From Gigantopelta aegis (Eukaryota; Mollusca; Gastropoda; Neomphalida; Peltospiridae): a stretch of 64,000 nucleotides of DNA. Below the pieces are notes generated by a model, which saw only the letters and a list, made by a program, of their open reading frames with translations, made no database searches and was not told the origin of the DNA. The stretch is from assembly GCF_016097555.1 (NCBI RefSeq), contig NC_054702.1, positions 71,950,856 to 72,014,855 of the forward strand. The letters are read 5' to 3'. Made by a program: the position numbers and the translations under genes. This document shows, piece by piece, positions 38,001 to 50,000 of the stretch. The number at the start of each line of letters is the position of its first letter. The first letter of the stretch is position 1.

Positions 38001-41000
38001 AATTTTGAGTGCATAAATTTTGTTAATTAAGAATCAATTCATTAAAAAATTATATTTTACAAACTATTCACTGGTATGAACGTAATGCCTATCCGTATTG
38101 ACATCAAGTGTTAACGATGGGTGTTGGTAAAATGTGGACTGTGCCAGAATGCTTGACAAACTGAAACTTTCCTTTAAAAAAAATATTAAACAGTGTTTGT
38201 CAACTGTGCATTGTTAAGAAATATATCTATTTTTATGTAGTGGCCTTAAAAATGAAAAATGACGAACGCACACATGCGATGCAATACGTTTTGCAAACGC
38301 ATGCGCCTGAACGCAATTAGAAACATTGCACTGTTTACTGGAGGGTGCTTCACTTTTGTTTACCAGAATGGATTTGTTTTGCATCCACATTGTTGATTTT
38401 TATTATATCTGATTGCAATCTATTTTGTTTCACGTATTGTAGCTGGAAAATGTAGAATAGTATTTTCGTAAATATATTCGTATTTTTGTTGTTAGTTGAA
38501 CACAGTTTGGAATGTCGATGGTAGTGATTATTATTGTGTAGCGTTCTCTGAAACTTGGGTATTCTCGGAATCGAACATCCGGGTACTTCGGCCCTGGCTG
38601 CCATTTTTATCACATGACACGGTGAAGCTTTTCCTTAGTTACCATGTGATTATCATTTAGTAAATTATGTTCCCTCTTCCAACTTAACATATTTAATATT
38701 CAGTGTCAAGCCCTCTCAGTGTGTCTCATTTTAACTTTGAATTTGTATATATTAGTATTATTACATTACAAATAGGCACCCACTGATGCCTCCCTCCCCC
38801 CCCCCCCCCCCCCTGCAAAAAACCCCAAACATATATATATTTCTATATTGTTAAAAATAACAAGACAAACTTTCCTTTGGCACTGTCAATCAGATTTAAT
38901 GTTAGGTCCAAAAATATTTATTTTCAAACCTAATGACATCCTTCGTTCTCTGTCAAGTAGATGTCGTATTGTCTTCAAAAGCTAAGGGTACACAACTTTG
39001 TTTGTTATGGACATTTACGAAATCTGGACCTAACAAAAATCTGTTATTACATAAAATTAATTTGCCACTTCTTTTTAAAATTTGCACTTGGCAGGAACAT
39101 ATTCAATACAAATTTGGTTCATTCCATTAAAATATTTTGTGAACATTTGGTTTATTCCACGAGAATGCACAAACACCACTCCACAAAGCAGTTAAACAAC
39201 CAGTTCAGTTAATTTAGTCTCTACGGTGTAATGGTTAGTGAAAAGGACGCATTAGCCGAGATTGTTGGATTTGAATCCCAGCAGATCTGTATGTTGATTG
39301 AAAACCCCCAAAACATTACTAAATTAAAGTCCTGCCATAAACCAACTCAGTAACTTGTTTTTCAGAGACCGGCCTCGGTGGCGTCGTGGCAGGCCATCGG
39401 TCTACAGGCTGGTAGGTACTGGGTTCGGATCCCAGTCGAGGCATGGGATTTTTAATCCAGATACCGACTCCAAACCCTGAGTGAGTGCTCCACAAGGCTC
39501 AATGGGTAGGTGTAAACCACTTGCACCAACCAGTGATCCATAACTGGTTCAACAAAGGCCATGGTTTGTGCTATCCTGCCTGTGGGAAGTGCAAATAAAA
39601 GATCCCTTGCTGCCAATCGGAAGAGTAGCCCATGGTGTGGCAACAGCGGGTTTCCTCTCAAAATCTGTGTGGTCCTGAATCATATGTCTGACGCCATATA
39701 ACCGTAAATAAAATGTGTTGAGTGCGTCGTTAAATAAAACACTTCTTCTTTCTTTTCTTGTTTTTCAGAAGATAAACATTTAAGTAATTATTATAATTTT
39801 CGGCCAGCGACAACACTGTTATAGCTAGGGCTTTCGTCTACATCTGTAATTAAGAACATAATTACCTGTAAATGTGCAATGTGTGTTACTAAACCTTATT
39901 AATGGTGGTGTGAAACCTTAAATACTCAGTAACTAGTGTATTTCATGGCATTACCTCCTCCCACATTTTGTCTTAGGTTTTTAAGCAAAACAGCTTTTTT
40001 TTCACACTATTGATTTGACAGCATAGCTTGTGTGATATGATTACAGATTTCACTTAATGAGATGAAAATCCTATTTGACAAAATATGTATAATATCTTTA
40101 ATTTAAACATACGGTAAGTTAACAAAAATTAAAACACAACTACTGCATAGCTTAATGGAATCAAATTTTACAGAAACAATGATATAACTTATAAATTGAA
40201 AAAATATTGTTCTTGTTATTATTATTGTTATTGTTGATCCCAGTCAATGAGCCCATTGGGTTATTTCTCATTCCAGTCATTTCACCACAACTGGAATATC
40301 AAAGACTCTGGTATGTGTTATCCTGTCTGTGGGATGGTGCATATAAAAGAACCCTAGTTACTAATGAAAAAATGTAGCGGGTTTCCTCTTTAAGCAATGT
40401 GCTCTTGTGGTGTTTTAAACAAAACAAACTAACTTTTTTCATTTGTAAAATATTTAGTGTTCTTCTTGGATTTTTGTATTAATTTAGTTTATTGACTTTA
40501 TACAACAGCTGCTCATTTTCACTTTCATTGCAATTTTATAATCTCTATGTCTTTTAACATTTCTTTGTAGGCAAAAGGCTCTTTCTAAAACTGGGTACAA
40601 AGGTGTTCAGTTAGCCATGGATTGGTGAGTAAAGTAAATTAAAATATGCTATTATGGAGATCCAGTGACTTCAGCTCATCAATGTTCTGTAATAAAATCA
40701 CTTGTCTCTCTAGGACTTTTGGACTATTAGAGTAATTAATGTGACATTATATAATAAATTCCAGTAAGTTGCAGTATTTACAAAAAAGTACAACTCCAAC
40801 TCAAATTGGTCTCATGTATTTAACAAAATACATTAATAATATGACTAAAGAGTACAATGTTGTCACGGGGATCCTATAATACCCGTAACTGAATAAAACA
40901 CGATTATCCAAATATCTCTCCTAACTGTATATCTATTAGATCTCTCTGTATCGGGCAGTTATACCCGAGTGGATCGGCTCTAGGTATATCAGAGATAAGA

Positions 41001-44000
41001 TCTTATATAAAGTATATATAATATAGCACGTTAGTTCACTAGAAAACACAACAAAAACACAATACACTTTGGAATCTGTATTAATACTACGTTGACAAAT
41101 GTACTGCCACAGTAGTTAATTAACAACAACAAATAATAACAACCCAGAACTGATCACTTAATAAGTTAATCTCTAGGTGTCTAGTTTACACAATATTCTA
41201 ATCACTTCACCGTGACACAACACCCACACGTGTGATAATTGAGAAATGCTTCCAGGGGAACTTAATTAATAAAGGAATTACGACTCTATTCCTAACAGGT
41301 TAGATTTTTAATTAACCCTTAACTACTCATTCAGTAACCTTGTAATACAGACTTAATACTGGTACCTATCACAATAAAGACAATAACCTACAGTTTACCT
41401 AGGTCCTCTAGGATGACTGGTTAAGCTTTAATAATTTTAGACAGTGAAGCCTACAATTTACTTCGTCAGTTTACCGGAAACACTGTCTAAATAATATTGG
41501 TATAATACAGTATTAAAATATTTAAAGTCACATCGATCACATCAAGGTTATACAACAGAGCAGAAATAATATTTATCAAGTCCAAACGGACTAACGTTCC
41601 CCGGAGCCGTCCAATATGTTTCTCCTCGATATCTCTAAAACCCTAGCTATTTATTATAAATCCGAATATCGCCTGGGGGCACATCGCGGTACTGAATCTT
41701 ATCATGTGAATTTCCACCACTCCCAGAGTCGATATATTTTCTTAGATGACCAGACATACTGTCGCCAGTTCGCCAGAAATCCCCCAGTCATAAACCGTTC
41801 TACCGGAGTTATTACGTAACTACTGGCCACATGGCCTCCGCACCTGGTCTGGGTGTGTATTAGAGGGTACGGTCGCGCGGAGGTATTATGGAATAAGCCC
41901 ATCTGGTCTTAAGTGCATATTGGGACTACACACAGCCCTCTAAAACAATATCGCCACAGGCGAAAAGAATTTAAGAGCATGTTCCGTCACAAATGTTAAC
42001 AGCTAAGTTCATTTTTATTTATTAATACATTATCAATCATATAGAGTTCAGTTGTTTCACTGGCAGATAGTCCATTTAAGTACATGAATTATATCAGTAC
42101 AAGTTTACTAGTGTTTTGTATAGTACAATGAATTAATGAATGTTTAATGACACCCCAGCACAAAAAATACATCGGCTATTGGGTGTCAATTGTATAGTAC
42201 AAGGCATACATGTACTTGTGTGTATTGCAGGATGTTTGCCCATGAAGATGATCCTGATATTGATGGGGCCGTTGCTCCTTCAGAAGGTCATGTGTTAGGC
42301 AAGCCTGAAGGTAAATTGTGTTGTATGTTGTTGACTCTTAATGCATTTTATGTGTGTGTCTTTATTTAGATCTGTATAAAGCCACTAACTGTCTATGAGG
42401 CCATCTTACTGTGCACCCAAATCATATAATTCAGTACAAATTGACCTGTATTAAGCATCTTTCTGATTAAAAAGGCTACCTCGTTATTCTTTCAAATCAT
42501 CTAAAATAATACAAGTTAACCTGTATTGAGCATTTAGATACTGAGATGGCTGTTTGTGCAATTTTGTGAGTGTTCACAGCTACCTGTATTTGTGTTCACA
42601 TTATTTACAGCCCCAATTGCATCTAAGTACTAATACTGTATTATTTATACTTTACTTGTTCAATGAACAGTTTGGGATGCCTTTACCTGTATCTGACCAT
42701 GACAACTATTTTTCCTGGTATCTCTTCTACTATTCATTATTTATGCTTCACTTAAATGTGGACTGTTTGTTAGCATGTCAAGTTGTAATCTATATTATTA
42801 CCAGTATGTAATATTTTAATGAACATATACAATTTAGAAACATATTAAATATGCTGCTTATACATTGTATTAGATCCACCAGCTGACCCAGTGAAGAATG
42901 ACAGCGAGACAACGTTGGCATCGGGGGATGGAGAGGTTGTTGGTGAAGGGGAAGCAACTGCAAATCTGCAGGCCAAATCATTAAAATGTGACGAGTATGT
43001 TATGACCAGTTAGTTTTTGAATTATTAGACCAAACATACATTTCTTTATTTTTATCGAACAACCATAATTCAAAGAACTGGATGTAACACTAATGACGTA
43101 TATCTATATCTTCACTTTTCTGGCACATGCCAAATGATTGTACAGTGAAACGCGTCTAAACTGGATCACACCCAGTCCCTAATGTTTATCCGATTTAGAT
43201 GGCATCTGGTACATAATTTAGAGGGTAGCATTTTTTAATATATTAAATTTTAGAACCATGAATCTTAGCCGCTTTGACAGGATTCCAGTTTGTTCAGGTT
43301 CCAGTTTAGACAGTACATCAATTCACTTTCAAGGGCATTTATTGTCATTAGAACAACCAAAATTACACTGGATGTAAAACGTGTATTCCATACAAGAAGC
43401 TTATGTTTCAACCAGAACCAACTAAGTTAGTGCATTGTTTTGCTGCCATTTTGTTTTTTTGCACTGGAATCCAAAGATTTGTTACTCTAATACTAATAAT
43501 ATGCAAAACGGTAACCAGTCTTTTATTAGTTTTAAAGGTTGCATGTCACTATTTACAAATACTTTAAATGTGTAAATTATTAATTTAATTTATAAAATAT
43601 GACAAATTGCAATTAAAAAAAAAAAAAAAGCTTAGGAACACAGTAACATGAAATAGATAAATTTAACAAAGTACCCAAATTGAAAAATTACTAATATGGT
43701 GTGTGTGTTGGAGGGGGGAATGGGGGGGGCGAGTTCCCATTCATAAGTAAATAAATAATGCTGTTAATTGTTGTAATATATCGGTAACATGGATTATTTT
43801 GTATAACTTAGGTGGTTTTAGTGGAAACAATTATTTTAAAATTAGGTACGGTAACTTTATTCTAAACTGATGAAAATTATTTGCATATTTTTCTAAACAA
43901 ACCATAAAGCATGCCCAATGAGCCTATCTGTTGTGTAAATTGACAAATTGATTAAACATGATCTCAGTATGAAAAATGGATATTAAAAACTTAATTATTT

Positions 44001-47000
44001 TAATTTACTGGGGTTTTTTTGTTTTATCAACAGTTAAAATTGGGCAAGTGAATTTTTCACCATGGCCAGTTTTTAGAGGACTATATAACTTTAAATTAGA
44101 TTAATCATACACCTACAACTACCAGCTTTTTAGGTTACTCATATATAAACATGAAATGGTATCAGATCACTAAGAAATGCAGTCTGTATTTGAAATTTGT
44201 GGCTAATTTCTCTGTCTTTAAACCTCAAAAATACAGTCACGTGTCATTATCTTGACCTGTTAACTTGTTAATCTAGGATATGTTGAGGTAAAGAAATGGT
44301 CTCATGGAAAAGGTTTCACCAATTTTTTTATATTTACTTTAACCTACCATTATCTCGATCCCTTCAAAATCGACATTGAATCATACAAATAAATATTACT
44401 TTTGCATTTCCAGTATCAGATTATATGTATACACACAAGCAATAAAGTTAAGCTTATTATGATTATCGGTACTGGTAGTATTTTTTTCAAAACAAGATAA
44501 TAAACCTTTTTTTATTTTATGAGGATAACTCTGTTACTAAATGCCTATTTCCCCTGAAGTCCTTTTATAAAATTTTAGAAACTTAAAAGCTTTACACATA
44601 TAAAGACACATTTGATAAATGCTGTGAAATAGTTTTTGACTGTATGTACTGTGTTTGTAGGTGTGGTAAACTTCTTAAAACCGAGGAGGAAGTGCAGCTT
44701 CATGCGGCGAGAACACAACATGCAAGCTTTTCAGAAACCACAGAAGAAATCAAACCCCTGACAGAAGAAGAAAGGGCTCAAAAAAAGATTTTGTATGTGT
44801 CATTTTAATCCATTATATTCATTTTCACAGATACTTTTCCACTTATTTTAACAACTCTATATATCTGACATACTTGAATCGTTGGTAATGGTTATATAGT
44901 CATTAAAAACATGGGTGTTTTTTTAATAAATCCTATGAAAGTTTTGTAATTTTTTCAGTCCATATTCATTAAACACCATGGCATCTATTTTTGGGAACCT
45001 ACTGAAAGACAAAACATTGTTACAAAGCAGAATAGCATTGGTATGTGCGCGTGTGATCGTAATATCAGCATTATGTCGTATCCACTCTATTATTTCAGTT
45101 TAAATGTTTAAAATAATTAAAATGAAATATATATCTACTATTGAATATCAACAACTGAATGTTTTTAAGTAATATTCATTCCACTTGTGATCGAGCTACT
45201 TTGCTATATCAGATATTTTACTTATGATATATTTCTTTGCTTGTCTTATTAGATTAGAAGAAAAACTGAAACAGAGGAGAAAGGAGAAGATGGAAGAAGA
45301 ACGGTTGGAGAAGATTGAACGAGAGAAAGAACGGCGGACATTTAATAAAGACTTAGGAAAAACAAAACAAAAGTGAGTGTTGTCAGACCAGTGTACCTGC
45401 ATTAGTAGATTTACTGAGTTTTCTAAGTACAATAAACCTGCATTAACCCAAGTATGGATAAATAAGATGAAACATAGACTCACTGATTTCTCAAAGTACA
45501 GTAACATTCATCAGAAGAGATTCTCTGATTAGTATTGTTTATTGCATTTTGTTGTTTAACTCTTTTTTTTATTATTAAACTAGAGAAAACATTTCAGTAG
45601 TAAAATGAATAACAGCAACAACAAAAATTGTCATCACGAAAAGGTTAACTGATGTCAGAATGTCAAGTAGGGGGCAGGATCTGGAGTAATCAGTAGAGTG
45701 CTCACATCGGATGCTTGCGTCGTAAGATCGAACTACCTCATTGGACCCATTCTCTGATTGTTTTTGGGGTTTTTTCCCCACATGCAACACAACTGGTATA
45801 TCAAAGGTTGTGGTATGTGCTGTCCTGTCTGTAGGAAAGTGCATATAAAAGATCCCTTACTGCTAATGGAAAAAAGTAATTGGTTTTCTCTGTGTCGAAA
45901 GTGACTAAAATTTTGGCATCCAATAGCTAATGATTAATAAATAAAATGTGCTCTTGTGGTGTTATTGAACAAAATAAACTAACTCTCAGAATGTGAGGAA
46001 GTAGCAGATTCAGTACTCTTGTTTATTATTGTTTGTATATTGTTATGATTAATTTAACATACTAATAGACAAATTGTTTTTCGAATGTTTAATTTTTGAA
46101 GATTAGTCTTAGTAATGTATGTTATATGTCATATGTTATATGCTATCTTACTGATTTTATAGAATGGAAGAGCAAGAATTAAAAAAGATTGCTGAGCAGA
46201 AAAAACGTGAGAAACTAGAGGAAAAGAAAGCAAGGTTAATAGTTTTGCATTATTTTGAAACATGTTTGTGAAAGGCTTTTGTCCTTGGTACTATTTCTTG
46301 TTCTAGCCAGGCTGTGGAATGGGGCATATAGATCCCTTCTTACTAATAAATTTTTTTGGCAGGTTTCCTCTCTTAGACTATATGTCAGAATTACTAAATG
46401 TGCTCTAGTTGTGTCGTTAAACAAAACAAACTTTAACTTTAATTTTGTCCTTGGTATGTTTCCTCCATTTTTATGTGTAAGCATTTGGATTTGTCATTGA
46501 ACAGATTAGTCTGAGAACTACAAAAACAAACTGTTTAATTTGTTTCCTTTTATTGGGGATACGGGCATTTGTTAAGTATATAAACTTTTGTAGTAATATC
46601 ATGCATTATTTTAGTGTAGTTATTTTTAAAAATATCTTGTTACTAGTAAATGTGCACCAAGCCTTGTTTATCTTTTAGACAAAGAGTGAAAGAGCAGATT
46701 GAGAGAGACAAGTTGGAGCGGGCTGTTATGGTGAGAAATATTGACAATTTTTTTATATTTAACATTTTTATTTTAACATTATGTATACATAAAAAAATTC
46801 AAAAATTGGCTTTCAATTATGACTATTTTAGGTTAGGACTAATTTACTATTTGTGTTATTTTCATGAAAATATATTTTTAAAAGTGTCAGTACCAAAAGC
46901 CAGCATTTGAATTGCTACATGGGACTGATTTAGTTATTTAATTGTAGGCAAGTTTTATAGACTAAAACAATTTTTTTGAAACTGGTCAGAATTTCTCCGA

Positions 47001-50000
47001 AAGACAAAACAGAGATAATATATGCAAGAAAAAGTTATCTTTTAAACATACCTTCTGATGTCATTATTGTATTGACAAGTGTTTCACAGATTGCTTTTAG
47101 CATAACAAATGTGAAGCATACATGTATTATAGTGTCCATTTTTAACATATGCATCCTTTTCTTTCAGTTTGGTAAAAGCAGTACCAGTACTACTCCACAA
47201 CAAACCAGTCAGCTTCCACAGGTCACATCCCCAACCAGTCAAACTGCAGCATCTGCCGAAACATCAAAAACATATGACCAGTGCAAACTTCAGGTACTTT
47301 TACAACACTCGACTGGTATGTCAAAGGCTGTGGTATGTGCTATCCTGTCTGTGGGATGGTGCATATAAAAGATCCCTTGCTATTAATGGAAAAAAATGTA
47401 GAGGGTTTCCCCTTTAAGAATAAACATCGAAAATACCAAATGTTTAACATCCAATAGCCGATAGACGCCATATAGCCATAAATAAAATGTGTTAGAGTGC
47501 ATCGTTAAATAAAACATTTCTTTCTTTCTTTCCAATAGCCAATAATAAATAAATAAATGTGCTCTAGTGGTGTCATTAAACAAAACAAACTTTAACTTTG
47601 ACAACACTTTTCAAAATACACATTTACTTTTCAAAATGCATATATTAGTATCTCGTACATAACGTGAGGTAAATTTCAGTAATAACTGACCTCGATGAAT
47701 GTTCCCAAAAATAGCCAACTCTTGGAGCTTTTGACAAGTTATTTTATTATTTAAAGTATAAAATGTATACATATCAGGGCTAGCTCTGGCATTTACCAAA
47801 TACACCAATTGTAGATTTTATGAACAATTATCGAATTTTATTTTAATTTTGTGAAGAAATGTCATGTAATACTAGTAATTCGTATTTTATTGCAAAATAA
47901 CTGGTTTTGCATTTTTTAAAGATAATTTTGTGAAATGTTTTGCTCATCCAGAGCTAGCCCAAACATGATGATGTCTATAATTAAATCTGGAGTTTTTGGT
48001 AATCATTGCTTGGATATTGTTTCAGATTCGCCTTACCAATGGGCAGGCTCTAACCCACCCATTCCAACCCAAGGAATGTTTGGCAGCTGTTAGATTGTAT
48101 GTAGAGATGAACAGAACAGATGACCACACACCATTCTCGCTTATGACTTCGTTTCCAAGGAAGGTTTTTACAGACGAAGATATGGAAAAACCTTTAGATC
48201 AACTAGGTAAATTAACTGCTTTTTGTTGTTGGTAGTTCTTCTATTAAAGTCACAGACCCTAGTTTTAACCCATGAAAATGGACACTAATTTGGTTTAATA
48301 TACAAACCTGTAACACATTTGAATAAAATAAAAATAAAGTGAAACAAGAGTTATTGGCGTTGAAATGGGGAAATATCTTTTAAAAGAGACTAGAACTCAT
48401 TACCGTTACTTCTCAGAGGTACATACATTTTAATAAATATAAAAAATTCATTTTGTGGTATTAGAAACACCAGGATGACCAGAAGAACTTTGTATGTACA
48501 AAAATGGATAATCTATACAATAAAATCTTAAGTAATGTCTGCTTTCAATCATCAAAAATGGCTCTAGTAAAGTAAAATATATTGTAGTGTTTAAAACTAC
48601 ATTCCCTGGAATATTTTTATTATTTAAGCATATAGAACAGAAAATCCAATTACGTTTGGTGCATATATTTAGCCGCATTCCGCATTGGTTTCACTACGCT
48701 GGCTTATCCAGGTCAAAAACAAAGCCATGATTTTGAAAGTGGAACACTTTTGACGGGCTCGTACCGATCTCGGTTTTCATTGGCTTATCACAAGTATAGA
48801 ATTCCCCAATAAGAGATCACGTGAGATTTCGCATGTAAGGGAGTGTTACTAATTACGTAACGCTCTAGGGGTAGAGGAAGAGGGTACTGTGTTCTATTTA
48901 CGTAACATTTTTCAAGACTATATGTTATTTTTATTCATTACTTAGACCTAAAAAGGTGTTTTTTTTAAATGTGCGGTCAAGTCTAGGATCGATCCCCATC
49001 GGCAGGTATACAAAACGATCATGGTATGTGATATCCTGTCTGTAGGATGGTACATATAAACAATCCCTTGCTAAAAAAAAATGTAGCGGGTTTTCAAGGC
49101 GCATGTGCAGGGATTTCAGCGGGGTTGGGGTTATAGACTGTGTTAAGTGAAGTTTATATGGGGCCATGCTCCCCCAAAAAATACATTGCACCCGATTCCT
49201 CTCTAAGATTATATGTCAAAATTACCAAATGTTAGACATCCAACAGCAGATGGAAGGAAGGATAGGATATGTTTTATTTAACAATGCATTCAACACATTT
49301 TATTTACAGTTGTATGGGGTCGGATGATTATTAAATCAATATACTTTATCTTTGATGTCGTTAAACAACCCAACCCCCCCCCCCCCCCCCAACTTGACCC
49401 TTTCCAAACGAAATAATATTTATTTGAATTTGTCGATTTTAACACATAAAATTAAGAAGTGAAAACGTTCATTGTCTACTTTAGTATATTTTATTTTAAA
49501 AATATATACATGATTAATGTGTTACTAGTATACAAACTAAACTTTGAAAGTTCTACTAACACTTTATAAAATATCAATTCTGAAATAGGAAAGTACGACT
49601 GTCGATAATACATTGTCAAGATCAAACCGGTTTTAACTACAGCGCAAGATTTCTCTTTTAATTTTTTGAGACGAACCCTACAATTTGAAATCGGCAAACG
49701 CACGTGTTAACTGAAACTGACAACAGGCTGTCGTTTGTGCTTGGCCGAGCTATGGCGGCACGGGCGACGAATCAAGTGTATACGTTTGACGATATCCGTT
49801 CATAGCGAACACACACAACTTTTTTAAAAGTGCATTTGAACTTGTATTTCACATTTGTACATGATGTTATAATATGGTAACCAGATAATGTAACTTTAAA
49901 AACTATGTCACTGGAATCTGTCACTTTAAGAGAGTGGAATTTAATGTTGTACTATTGCCCTACTCACATCTGTGAATATTAATGTATTTTCCCTGTTCCA

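Noticed and set aside
48660-48900. Segment with repeated TTACGTAAC as a separate element
   Set aside because: Suggestive of a repeat, but neither end could be defined.
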